A stretch of 7,804 nt of DNA from Planctomycetaceae bacterium (GCA_027080405.1 JALWSL010000174.1:1-7804); one strand, 5' to 3'. Numbered from the stretch's first letter, positions 1 through 6,465 are shown. Numbers and translations: made by a program. The notes: a model not told the origin generated them from the sequence alone.

Positions 1-319
1 CTTTCGACCAGACATTAGCCACATCGAATACATCTTCACGTAATTCGATCGTGATTGTGGAAAGTCCGGTCCGGCTGTTCGAACGGAGTTCCAGGATTTC
101 GTCGATTTCCTGCAATCCATCTTCCAGTTTGTCGGTCACAAGCGATTCCACCCGAGTTGCGTCCGCTCCCGGAAAAAGCGTTGTGACGCTCCCGGCCCGT
201 TCCACCAGCAGGGGATCTTCCATGCGAGGCAGCACATAAAACGACGAAAGCCCGGCCACAACAATCAGGCAGACCACCAAAACGAGCAGTCGAGTATCGC
301 GGTAAAATAGATGATCCAT
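1..319 (-). CDS. RND-family efflux pump inner-membrane subunit, N-terminal fragment
   Basis: This is the first 106 residues of a resistance-nodulation-division transporter (AcrB/hydrophobe-amphiphile type) that runs off the left edge. In the family it is a proton-driven pump in the inner membrane that passes substrate to an adaptor and an outer-membrane channel. The protein opens MDHLFYRDTRLLVLVVCLIV, giving a short cytoplasmic tail and TM1 (about residues 10-28). The characteristic LPRMEDP follows, then a porter-domain start with FPGADATRVESLVTDKLE and SRTGLSTITIEL, matching the usual RND wording (PRxEDP, PGAxxxxVExxVTxxLE). The start ATG (319-317) shares its A with the TGA stop of the upstream adaptor gene (TGATG), which points to translational coupling. 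A run of eight G (331-324) ending 4 bases before the ATG could act as a purine-rich ribosome-binding site. The adaptor next door supports the call. The substrate cannot be told. Confidence 0.9.
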   Translation of the reverse strand, partial: MDHLFYRDTRLLVLVVCLIVVAGLSSFYVLPRMEDPLLVERAGSVTTLFPGADATRVESLVTDKLEDGLQEIDEILELRSNSRTGLSTITIELREDVFDVANVWSK

Positions 320-1692
320 CAATCCCCCCCCGACAATGCAGGTGCAGATGGCTGTTTATCATCAACTATTACCTTCACCCGTTGACCGGGCACCACCCGA
401 TGCGTACCGGCGATGATGAGCAGTTCTCCCTCCTGAATTGTTCCTCGCACATAAGCGCGCTGCTGATCCAGATGGAGGACTTCGACATCCCGGCGGGAAA
501 CCGTCAAAGCCGAACTCTTTTCATCCGACTCGGCGACATACAAAGCCCATAAACCACGTTTACTCTGAATCAGCGAAGTAACCGGAACCCAGAATCCCTT
601 CGCCTTGTTCTGTTGGGAGATATCAACCCTCACCATCTGGAAGGGGACAATCGGATTGGTTGTTGGGTTTTTCAGGCTGAAAATGACCGTGCGGGTTCGT
701 GTTGTCGGGGAGAGTTCCGGCAGCACCGCCACAACTTTCGAGTTTACCTTTTGACCATCAACACGAACCTGATGTTCCTGGCCAACTGCAAACCGGCTCG
801 CCTTGTCTGCCGGTATGCCAACCCAGGCTTCCAGTCGGGAATCATCAACCAGGCGAAACAGAGGCGCTGCCGATGAAACGATTGTCCCCTCGTCGGCTTC
901 TGCTTTGGATATGATTCCTGCATACGGAGCCTTTAATCGGGTATCCTCCAGATCAACCGATATTTCGGCAAGCATTGCAGCGAGTTGGTCGACAACAGCC
1001 CGCTGCGCTTCGATTTTTTCCGGACGCGTTCCCGCTTCCAATTCCACCAGTTTCTGCTTCGCGGCCTCCAGCCGTGCCTGTGCGGCTCGTGTCCCAAATT
1101 GAACAGTGTCGTACCTGGAACGAGAAATAATGGCATCCTCAAACAGTTTTTTTGCCCGTTGCAGTTCCGCCTTCTCCAGATCGAGTTCTGCCTGCCGCTG
1201 CGAGACTTCCGCGCGAGCCGAGGCGATGGTCTCCTCACGGGGGCCTGCGATCAGCTCATCCAACACCGCCTGGGCCGCTTTCTTCCGTGCGATCAGTTCC
1301 TTCTTTTTGGCCCGTAAACCGCGATCATCAAGGGTAGCCAGGAGTTTGTCTTTCTCGACACGGGTTCCTTCTGTCACCAGAACAGCGGTCAACTCTCCCA
1401 TTCGCGGAAAGCTTAAATTGCTGGCCCGGATTGCCTTGACGGTTCCGGTATATGTCCGCCTGACCGAGAAAAAATCCGACTCAGCAAGTGGAATCACTTT
1501 TACGGGGATCAACGACAATTCAACGGGTCGAATCTGATGTTCTTTTCCCGCCAGAATAACATTCAATCCAAAGACTGCCGCCGCAAGAATCGTAAAGACT
1601 GTTCCGTACAACAAGACGCGCCGGCCAGTTTTATGACGATGCGTCACCCCACGCTCCAGTTCTTTCGTGGAAACCACTCTATCGACATTCAT
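319..1692 (-). CDS. RND efflux periplasmic adaptor (HlyD/AcrA-type membrane-fusion protein)
   Basis: This 457-residue adaptor bridges an inner-membrane RND pump and an outer-membrane channel. Residues 25-49 form one hydrophobic anchor. The first lipoyl half-motif (about 80-122) contains YTGTVKAIRASNLSFPRMGE and VTEGTRVEKDKLLATLD. A long Lys/Glu/Ala/Gln-rich helical hairpin (about 123-247) carries two similar repeats, AGPREETIASARAEV and AGTRPEKIEAQRAVV. The second lipoyl half (TRLKAPYAGIISKAEADEGT, 251-270) follows, then a beta-barrel (about 285-360, with PTTRTRTVIFSL) and a membrane-proximal domain ending near 445. The frame stays open upstream to 2073, but that part lies over the TetR gene and has no adaptor-like sequence. 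The ATG at 1692 is chosen because GAGGTG lies 7 bases upstream and the anchor begins soon after. It overlaps the TetR gene by 14 bp and the pump gene by 1 bp. An eight-G run falls in the last codons. The HlyD-like repeats are also seen in some ABC-exporter adaptors, but the pump next door is RND. Confidence 0.93.
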   Translation of the reverse strand: MNVDRVVSTKELERGVTHRHKTGRRVLLYGTVFTILAAAVFGLNVILAGKEHQIRPVELSLIPVKVIPLAESDFFSVRRTYTGTVKAIRASNLSFPRMGELTAVLVTEGTRVEKDKLLATLDDRGLRAKKKELIARKKAAQAVLDELIAGPREETIASARAEVSQRQAELDLEKAELQRAKKLFEDAIISRSRYDTVQFGTRAAQARLEAAKQKLVELEAGTRPEKIEAQRAVVDQLAAMLAEISVDLEDTRLKAPYAGIISKAEADEGTIVSSAAPLFRLVDDSRLEAWVGIPADKASRFAVGQEHQVRVDGQKVNSKVVAVLPELSPTTRTRTVIFSLKNPTTNPIVPFQMVRVDISQQNKAKGFWVPVTSLIQSKRGLWALYVAESDEKSSALTVSRRDVEVLHLDQQRAYVRGTIQEGELLIIAGTHRVVPGQRVKVIVDDKQPSAPALSGGD

Positions 1693-2398
1693 CTGCGAAC
1701 ACCTCTTTTTCAATGCGTTTGATGACCGCATCAAGATCAAGATCCTTCGAAAGCGGCTTCCATCCAAATCCGTCGAGTTGCCTGTTGACGCTTTGTCTGA
1801 CAACAGAAAACGGTTCACTGATTCCCAATTCATGCAGCGAATCGTTTGTTGCGATGATTGAATACGCTCCGGATGTCTGCGCCCAGACACCAAAGACAAG
1901 ATCCTCCGGCTTGTAACCGCAAGGCAATTCCAGATCGCCTTGTGAAATGGCATCGAGAACAACACCAACAACGATGCCAATACAGCGATGTTCACAAAGC
2001 TTGACGACAGACCTCCTTTTTTCAGAGGTTTTATCCCAGATCGAGGCACTTCGAATGATCTGCTCGACACCAAAATGATGCGGATACAGTTTCACGAATA
2101 ATTCTGCCGCAAAACCGATCGCCTGGAACCGCTCACGGGAATTTCCCCGAAACATGGCTGCCCGCTGAAACAGATCAATCCGTTTCTCCATTGTTTCAAT
2201 CGCCAAGGCAATGATGATTTCCTCTTTGCAGGCAAAATGGTTATAGATTGTCCCCTTGCTCTGTTGCAGTTTTTCCGCAATGCGATCCATGTTCAGTCCG
2301 TGGTAGCCCTGCTCAGCCAGCATCGGACGGGAAACGGCAAGAATGCGCTTCTCACGCTCATGAATTTCAAGCTGCTTTTGTGTCAACGAACATTTCAT
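1679..2398 (-). CDS. TetR/AcrR-family transcriptional regulator, probable repressor of the efflux operon
   Basis: This is a 239-residue one-component regulator, slightly longer than a typical TetR protein (about 190-220). The N-terminal DNA-binding domain is clear. After an initial helix (REKRILAVSRPMLAEQGYHG, 15-34), the helix-turn-helix follows with MDRIAEKLQQSKGTIYNHF (37-55) and KEEIIIAL, matching the family pattern of xxxIAxxxxVSKGTlYxHFxxKEeLl. The C-terminal half (about 70-239) is the divergent ligand and dimerisation domain, so the inducer cannot be predicted. Six cysteines (3, 57, 135, 139, 160, 238) are more than usual but form no obvious metal site. It is the first gene of the operon and overlaps the adaptor gene by 14 bp. 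A perfect 15-bp palindrome ends 9 bases before its start codon, consistent with autoregulation. No good Shine-Dalgarno site precedes the ATG. Nearby CAT triplets on the plus strand are out of frame, and no other start fits the family N-terminus better. Confidence 0.92.
   Translation of the reverse strand: MKCSLTQKQLEIHEREKRILAVSRPMLAEQGYHGLNMDRIAEKLQQSKGTIYNHFACKEEIIIALAIETMEKRIDLFQRAAMFRGNSRERFQAIGFAAELFVKLYPHHFGVEQIIRSASIWDKTSEKRRSVVKLCEHRCIGIVVGVVLDAISQGDLELPCGYKPEDLVFGVWAQTSGAYSIIATNDSLHELGISEPFSVVRQSVNRQLDGFGWKPLSKDLDLDAVIKRIEKEVFADECR
1700..1705 (-). promoter_or_regulatory. Ribosome-binding site of the adaptor gene
   Basis: The minus strand reads GAGGTG, then 7 bases, then the ATG at 1692. 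The site lies inside the last codons of the TetR gene. It is the reason for placing the adaptor start here rather than at the far upstream end of the open frame (2073). Confidence 0.75.
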
Positions 2399-2403
2399 GC
2401 CCG

Positions 2404-2453
2404 ATTATTGACGAAGCGTCAAGAAAATACCAGAAAAAAAGATCGGCTTGCAA
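2404..2453 (-). promoter_or_regulatory. Candidate promoter region of the tetR-adaptor-pump operon
   Basis: Two readings are possible on the minus strand. In the first, TTGCAA (2453-2448) is the -35 and TATTTT (2429-2424) the -10, separated by 18 bp. Transcription would then start inside the palindrome. In the second, AATAAT (2409-2404, five of six matches to TATAAT) is the -10, which would place the start of the RNA at or next to the ATG at 2398 and give a leaderless message. That would fit the lack of a Shine-Dalgarno site, but no good -35 lies at the right distance. The region sits between the upstream terminator and the repressor gene, where the operon promoter must be if the operon begins here. 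Confidence 0.4.
2408..2422. promoter_or_regulatory. Perfect 15-bp palindrome, probable TetR operator
   Basis: The sequence TTGACG-AAG-CGTCAA has perfect 6-bp arms around a 3-bp centre. Two further T/A pairs match outside it after one mismatch (2405-2406 with 2424-2425). It lies 9 bases before the TetR start codon. TetR-family dimers typically bind palindromes of about this size in their own promoters, often with TGAC/GTCA half sites. The site overlaps or adjoins both candidate -10 elements, so a bound repressor would block initiation. The sequence is seen directly. The binding protein is inferred from position. Confidence 0.65.
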
Positions 2454-2454
2454 T

Positions 2455-2485
2455 AAAAAAGCCGTACGCAATTGGCGCACGGCTT
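2455..2485 (-). terminator. Intrinsic terminator after the cupin gene
   Basis: Read on the minus strand, AAGCCGTGCGC pairs with GCGTACGGCTT around a CAATT loop, with a single mismatch in an 11-bp stem. The stem is GC-rich, and its U-rich side gives six T in a row at 2460-2455. It begins about 40 bases after the cupin stop codon, the right position and direction to end that transcript and insulate the efflux operon. There is no T-run on the other side, so it is not bidirectional. Confidence 0.85.
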
Positions 2486-2525
2486 GACATGATTCAGATA
2501 CTTCACGCAGCTTAACTTTGCGGTT

Positions 2526-3743
2526 TTACTTTCTCCAGGCTCCTTTTTCAGGGGCATTCGGTTGTGCATCGGGACCGAAGTAGCGAAGACCGACCAGCGG
2601 TTCGGTGCCGGTGTTTTCGAATTCGACACCGTCCTGTGCTGTTTTCGCGGTAACAAAAACTTCGTCTTCTGTCATTGCTCCAAAGGCGATCATGACAGGC
2701 GATTGCAGATTCAGCTTGCCAATCCGCCCGGAACCCTGAACCGTAATCCAACTGTAAGCCCCGCCATCGGCAATCTTGCACTTGGCGCCAGGTTGCAGGG
2801 TCAGTTCCTTTGCCGTAAAGAGCTGCTTGCCATCGACCTTACCATAAACGATCCATTTATCGCACCAACCGTCTCCCTGTTCGGAAACAACCGGTTCGAG
2901 ATAGTTGGAATCGCGGTAGTTGGGATCAACATTTTTCTCCCAGTCGAGTGCCTCAACCATGTACTCGTTATCGTCGTGTTTGTCTTCCGGGAAGTCTTTT
3001 GTCAAAAGGGAGCGTGGCACCATGCGTCCTTCTACGAGCGATTGATACATGCCGAAAACATCACTTCCCCATTGCGGTTCGTAAGTAACCAGTGAACCGG
3101 GGGCGTGCAGCACACAGGGCGGGATCAGCCAGCCAGTTCCCGGTTTAAGGCGATACGCCTTGGAAAGATCGAGAATGCCGTTATCTCCCTCGTTCCAGCG
3201 ATCCAGACAGTCGATCACATCCTGCTTGGTGGTTCCCGGCTCCAATCCCATGAACGTGTACGGGAAATTGTTGCCGATCTGGTTCATTTGTGGCGGGAAG
3301 TAGTAGGATTCCGGCTTTCCTTCCTGACCGACCAGAGCCGCCTGCTCCGCATTCTGGTGCATATGGTGCGGAATCGGCCCCATGTTGTCAAAAAATTTGG
3401 AATAGACCGGCCACTTGCCATAGGTATCCCAGATATGATCTCCGATAATCTCCCCTTTGAGTTCATCGACCGCGTCTCGCAGCAGAAATTTCTCTCCCTT
3501 GAAAACGCAGTAGGAAAGGCCTTCATCATGATTACGATTTTCGTTGGCGGCTTCGGTTGTTGAACCGAACCAGCGTTCATCGATCCCGCCCCGATCCATC
3601 CCGAGTGCATAGTAATCCTGAGGGCGCAATTTGAGACGTCGCCCGGGTTGCAGGAATGAGCGAGGCACCCAAGTTGGTGCAAGCCTCAAAATTCCTTCGC
3701 CTTCAGTCAGTGCATCAGCAGTTAATTGGGCCACATTCGCCAT
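2526..3743 (-). CDS. Cupin metalloprotein resembling class I mannose-6-phosphate isomerase
   Basis: This is a 405-residue soluble protein without signal peptide or membrane segment. The likely metal site has the order seen in class I phosphomannose isomerases (QxH, then KPE, then a distant His). Here these are PHHMHQN (His126, His127, His129), GKPESYYF (Lys143-Glu145) and WLIPPCVLHAPGS (His213). The first ligand is therefore HxH rather than QxH. The C-terminal part (about 295-395) looks like a second jelly-roll, with LTLQPGAKCKIADGG, ITVQGSGRI and ENTGTEPLVGLRYFG. Related reactions are aldose-ketose sugar-phosphate isomerisations, but the substrate is not established here and a non-enzymatic or oxygenase-type cupin is possible. 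The frame is open up to a TTG at 3941, but the ATG at 3743 has AGAGGA 7 bases upstream and the preceding 66 codons look non-coding. The gene is separated from murB by 243 bases and followed by a terminator, so it is probably monocistronic. Confidence 0.75.
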   Translation of the reverse strand: MANVAQLTADALTEGEGILRLAPTWVPRSFLQPGRRLKLRPQDYYALGMDRGGIDERWFGSTTEAANENRNHDEGLSYCVFKGEKFLLRDAVDELKGEIIGDHIWDTYGKWPVYSKFFDNMGPIPHHMHQNAEQAALVGQEGKPESYYFPPQMNQIGNNFPYTFMGLEPGTTKQDVIDCLDRWNEGDNGILDLSKAYRLKPGTGWLIPPCVLHAPGSLVTYEPQWGSDVFGMYQSLVEGRMVPRSLLTKDFPEDKHDDNEYMVEALDWEKNVDPNYRDSNYLEPVVSEQGDGWCDKWIVYGKVDGKQLFTAKELTLQPGAKCKIADGGAYSWITVQGSGRIGKLNLQSPVMIAFGAMTEDEVFVTAKTAQDGVEFENTGTEPLVGLRYFGPDAQPNAPEKGAWRK

Positions 3744-3750
3744 TGATCTG

Positions 3751-3756
3751 TCCTCT
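3751..3756 (-). promoter_or_regulatory. Ribosome-binding site of the cupin gene
   Basis: AGAGGA on the minus strand lies 7 bases before the ATG at 3743, in an A-rich leader. It fixes this start against the longer open frame, which extends to 3941. Confidence 0.8.
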
Positions 3757-3789
3757 TTGTTTGTCGTTTTTGCTTGTCGTGAGTCTCTT

Positions 3790-3813
3790 TGAAACGCGAT
3801 GGAGTGAAACGCG
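3790..3813. repeat. Direct repeat TGAAACGCG x2 upstream of the cupin gene
   Basis: On the plus strand TGAAACGCG occurs at 3790-3798 and again at 3805-3813, a 15-bp period. The copies lie 47 to 70 bases upstream of the cupin start codon, in the expected leader or promoter region. The period is near one and a half helical turns. The heptamer TGAAACG also occurs twice upstream of murC. A role as a regulator-binding site is inference only. Confidence 0.4.
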
Positions 3814-3907
3814 ACTGTGTGCGCTGCATCGCGCTGAATGGTCTCAACCGCTTCATCATTTATCACCAGGTGCGCCTTCGCATACCCCGCAAAGACCTGA
3901 AACTTCC

Positions 3908-3937
3908 ATTCTGACCTTTTTGCAACAGAAATGCAAA
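3908..3937 (-). promoter_or_regulatory. Weak promoter candidate with palindrome, murB-cupin intergenic region
   Basis: On the minus strand TTGCAT (3936-3931) and CAGAAT (3913-3908) are 17 bp apart, a weak -35/-10 match (3 and 4 of 6). The -35 lies in the inverted repeat TTTGCA-N7-TGCAAA (3937-3919). A transcript from here would have a leader of about 160 bases. The rest of the 243-base gap holds CGCG-rich short repeats but no gene. Confidence 0.2.
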
Positions 3938-3986
3938 GCAACGCAGGGGCTATTCTGTCGCAACTCTGACGCGGGAACGCCCGCTC

Positions 3987-4871
3987 TCAATTGCCCCAGA
4001 TCTTGATTTCCAGTTCGAGCCTAACGCCGTGGTAGTCTTCCACCTTGGAGCGAATCAAATCGATCAGCCGCAGCAAATCCGCACTGGTCGCGTTTTCGTG
4101 CGTGATGATAAAATTGGCGTGGAGATCGCTGACCTCGCAATCGCCGATACGGGTTCCTTTCAAGCCCGCCTGATCAATTAGTGCTCCTGCACTTAACCCC
4201 GGAGGATTCTTGAAGATACAACCAGCAGACTGCGATGAGAGCGGTTGCGACGCTCTTTTCATGATCCACAATTTTCGGAGCCGTTTGGTAATTTCATTCG
4301 GATCTCCCTCTCTCAGCTTTAATGTTGCAGACAGGATCACGGCTGCATCAATGTTGCTTTTTCGATAACCGAAACCGAGCAATTCTGCCGGTATTGTTTC
4401 AATTTCCCCGGTACTGGTCATGACATCAATCGATTCGACCAGGGGCCCAATTTCGCCACTTTTTCCTCCCACATTTCCGGTGATAGCCCCGCCCACGGTG
4501 CCAGGGATTCCAGCGAGAGTTTCCAAACCGGTCAAACCTGCCGCGACTGAACGGGAAATGACATGCGAAAGCAAAGTCCCCGCCCCGGCTGTAACCTGCT
4601 CCCCTTTGACCTCAATGTTTGAAAAATCGCCTGAAACAAGTCGGATCACAACCCCGCTGATGCCTTCATCACGGATGAGCAGGTTGGAACCATCTCCCAA
4701 TATGTGGACCGGCACATTCGACTCGTGTGCACACTTGATGACGCCCACGAGTTCTTCAGTCGTGCGAGGCTCCATCAAATATTGTGCAGGGCCTCCCAAT
4801 TTAAGCCAGGTGTACGGGGCCAATGGTTCGTCACGACGCGTTATTTCAGCGAATGAATCCAGGCAAGTCAT
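3987..4871 (-). CDS. murB: UDP-N-acetylenolpyruvoylglucosamine reductase (MurB, type II)
   Basis: MurB reduces UDP-GlcNAc-enolpyruvate to UDP-MurNAc with NADPH and FAD, in the cytoplasm, the second committed step of peptidoglycan precursor synthesis. The 294-residue length and the lack of the extra loop region fit the shorter type II enzymes. FAD-binding segments are visible: [11 protein letters not shown] (58-68) and [20 protein letters not shown] (121-140). FGYRKSNI (167-174) carries the substrate Tyr/Arg motif. SAGCIFKNP (215-223) is the catalytic segment, but Cys218 stands where the general-acid serine usually is. The terminal catalytic glutamate is probably Glu288 in LELEIKIWG. The ATG at 4871 lies inside the end of murC, a 26-bp overlap. 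The next in-frame Met is residue 33, which would delete the conserved TWLKLGGPA segment. Coupling to murC is likely. No clear terminator follows. Confidence 0.96.
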   Translation of the reverse strand: MTCLDSFAEITRRDEPLAPYTWLKLGGPAQYLMEPRTTEELVGVIKCAHESNVPVHILGDGSNLLIRDEGISGVVIRLVSGDFSNIEVKGEQVTAGAGTLLSHVISRSVAAGLTGLETLAGIPGTVGGAITGNVGGKSGEIGPLVESIDVMTSTGEIETIPAELLGFGYRKSNIDAAVILSATLKLREGDPNEITKRLRKLWIMKRASQPLSSQSAGCIFKNPPGLSAGALIDQAGLKGTRIGDCEVSDLHANFIITHENATSADLLRLIDLIRSKVEDYHGVRLELEIKIWGN

Positions 4872-6270
4872 GGTATATCCAATCTATATTTCCTGCACCA
4901 AGGGTGAGAAAGAGATTTTGGGAAGTAGAACCTTCAACTATCGGTGAATCGTCCAAACTGGAACGCAAATGGTCAAGTGAAGCAGCGTATTCAAAGTTCC
5001 GGTTTTTACTTTCTGTCCTCTCTGGAAGCGAATTCCCCCTTCGAACCAGTTCCCGGGCGACCGATTCGACCCTGAAATTCCGGACTTCACGCGCTGCATA
5101 AATTGGCAGAACGATGATCCGATCCGCCCCTGCCAACGCTTGAGCAAAGCGGTCAAGCAGGGACTCCGTCCTGAGAACCTGATGTGGCTGAAATGCAACA
5201 GTCAAATGGGAATCGTGATATCGCAGGCGGGCTGCTGCAATGGTTGCTTCAATTTCTGTCGGGTGATGCGCATAGTCGTCGATAAACAGCCAGTCGCGAT
5301 ATTCTCCACGAATCTCAAACCTTCTTTCGATACCGGGAAAACTTTTCAAGGCCCGGTTGATGATTTCAACCTCGACTCCCAGTTCACTTGCCGTGATGAT
5401 TGCGGCCAATGCGTTGGCAATTTGGTGAAATCCAAACAGAGGGATTTCAAACGAATATCGGTCCCCTGAAACAGATTCAACGCAAAATTGCATACCTGTT
5501 TTTATTGTCGACGCACTTTTGAGTCGCCAAGTCCCGTTTTTGTTCGAGTTGATGTCCAAAGAAAAGGGAACGGTTCGACAACGGGCGGAATGAGAGGCAA
5601 GACGAGTCAATTCACAATCGCCGTTAATGACGAGCAGACCGTGCGGATTTACCTTTTCGCAGAACTGGGTGAATGCATCGAGTAGCGAATCCCGGTCGGG
5701 ATAACAATCGAAATGATCGGCCTCAACCTCCAAAAGCACCGCCATTTCAGGTCTGTATTTCAAAAATGATTGTTGAAACTCGCAGCACTCGGCAATCAGC
5801 AGATCAGACTGGCCGTACCATCCGTATTCACTTTCTTTCTGGAATCGTCCGCCGTAAACGAGAGAAGGCTCCCGACCGGCGAAACGCAGTAAATGGGCCA
5901 GAATTGCGGTTGTCGTTGTTTTGCCGTGGGTTCCCGCAACACCGATTCCCCGGTGCAGACGGAACAACTCACCCAGGTATTCTACATAACTGAATGTGGG
6001 AATTGATCGCAGAACGGCCCGTTTTCTTTCCGGGTTTTCTTCGGGAATCGCCAGCGAATAAATCAGCATTGTCGTTTGCTCAGGCAGATTATTTTCATCA
6101 TGCCCGGTAAAGACTTGAATTCCATTTCGAGCCCATTCAAACTTGTCCCGTTCCCTGATTGATTGATCGGAACCGGAAACAGTCCACCCTTGAGCCAACA
6201 GATAATGCATCAAAGAACGCATTCCCGCCCCGCATAGACCAACCAGATGAGCATGTTTCTTCGCGGGCAT
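4846..6270 (-). CDS. murC: UDP-N-acetylmuramate--L-alanine ligase (MurC), divergent form
   Basis: MurC adds L-alanine to UDP-MurNAc with ATP, in the cytoplasm, directly after the MurB step. The 474-residue protein has all three Mur-ligase domains. The N-terminal Rossmann-like domain has [10 protein letters not shown] (8-17) and GSDQS. The ATPase domain has the P-loop GTHGKTTTT (113-121), AECCEF (160-165), EADHFDCY (183-190) and [10 protein letters not shown] (281-290). The C-terminal domain has [18 protein letters not shown] (331-340), [10 protein letters not shown] (360-369) and LGAGNIDWI near the end. Differences from the standard enzyme include Cys163 and Gln166 where DExD is usual, and His-Gln (282-283) where His-Asn is usual. 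The metal-binding Glu164 is kept. An in-frame TGA lies 6 bases upstream of the ATG, so the start at 6270 is the earliest ATG possible. No strong Shine-Dalgarno site is seen. It overlaps murB by 26 bp. Confidence 0.96.
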   Translation of the reverse strand: MPAKKHAHLVGLCGAGMRSLMHYLLAQGWTVSGSDQSIRERDKFEWARNGIQVFTGHDENNLPEQTTMLIYSLAIPEENPERKRAVLRSIPTFSYVEYLGELFRLHRGIGVAGTHGKTTTTAILAHLLRFAGREPSLVYGGRFQKESEYGWYGQSDLLIAECCEFQQSFLKYRPEMAVLLEVEADHFDCYPDRDSLLDAFTQFCEKVNPHGLLVINGDCELTRLASHSARCRTVPFSLDINSNKNGTWRLKSASTIKTGMQFCVESVSGDRYSFEIPLFGFHQIANALAAIITASELGVEVEIINRALKSFPGIERRFEIRGEYRDWLFIDDYAHHPTEIEATIAAARLRYHDSHLTVAFQPHQVLRTESLLDRFAQALAGADRIIVLPIYAAREVRNFRVESVARELVRRGNSLPERTESKNRNFEYAASLDHLRSSLDDSPIVEGSTSQNLFLTLGAGNIDWIYHDLPGFIR

Positions 6271-6393
6271 GTTCTGTCAGCAAGTCCCTTTTGTTCCCGG
6301 AATCTTCTGAGGAAATGTGCAAATGTTGGCGAGGAGGTTGGTTCCTGCTCCAGGTGGATCTCGTCGGTGCCAAACAGGGCGGAAAGAAACAGG

Positions 6394-6420
6394 CCGTTTC
6401 ACCGAGTCCGTTTCACCGAG
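6394..6420. repeat. Tandem 13-bp direct repeat CCGTTTCACCGAG x2
   Basis: CCGTTTCACCGAG occurs at 6394-6406 and 6408-6420, exact copies with one base (T) between them, a 14-bp period. It lies 124 to 150 bases upstream of the murC start. It may be a double binding site for a regulator, or a small tandem duplication. Each copy contains CGTTTCA, the complement of the TGAAACG pair found upstream of the cupin gene. Confidence 0.6.
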
Positions 6421-6432
6421 GAAAAGAACGAC

Positions 6433-6465
6433 CAGACAGAAGGATACCAATGGGTCTCCTGTCTG
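6433..6465 (-). terminator. Hairpin downstream of the propeller gene, possible weak terminator
   Basis: On the minus strand CAGACAGGAG pairs with CTTCTGTCTG (one G-U pair) around a 13-base loop. GTCGTTCTTTTCC follows, which is pyrimidine-rich but not a clean T-run. It lies about 110 bases after the propeller stop codon. It may end that transcript, or be a protein-binding inverted repeat. The structure is visible and the function is a guess. Confidence 0.3.

Noticed and set aside
36..365. Minus-strand open frame overlapping the adaptor/pump junction
   Set aside because: It is the third frame of the pump gene. The pump frame gives clear RND sequence with TM1 and PRMEDP, while this one gives low-complexity Arg/Gly/Ser sequence.
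1106..1537. Long plus-strand open frame of 143 codons antisense to the adaptor
   Set aside because: It is rich in Ser, Arg and Ala, as expected of the antisense of a Lys/Glu/Ala coiled coil, and shows no family motif. The adaptor on the other strand is certain.
1693..2073. N-terminal extension of the adaptor reading frame by 127 codons
   Set aside because: It lies wholly over the TetR gene, which is well supported in another frame. The extension has no adaptor features, and a good ribosome-binding site precedes the ATG at 1692.
3744..3941. 66-codon N-terminal extension of the cupin gene from a TTG
   Set aside because: There is no ribosome-binding site at the TTG and no recognisable motif, while the ATG at 3743 has a strong AGAGGA at 7 bases. 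The region also carries repeats and promoter-like sequence.
3971..3984. GCGGG-AACG-CCCGC hairpin just after the murB stop codon, as a terminator
   Set aside because: The stem is only 5 bp and no T-run follows on the minus strand, so intrinsic termination is not supported.
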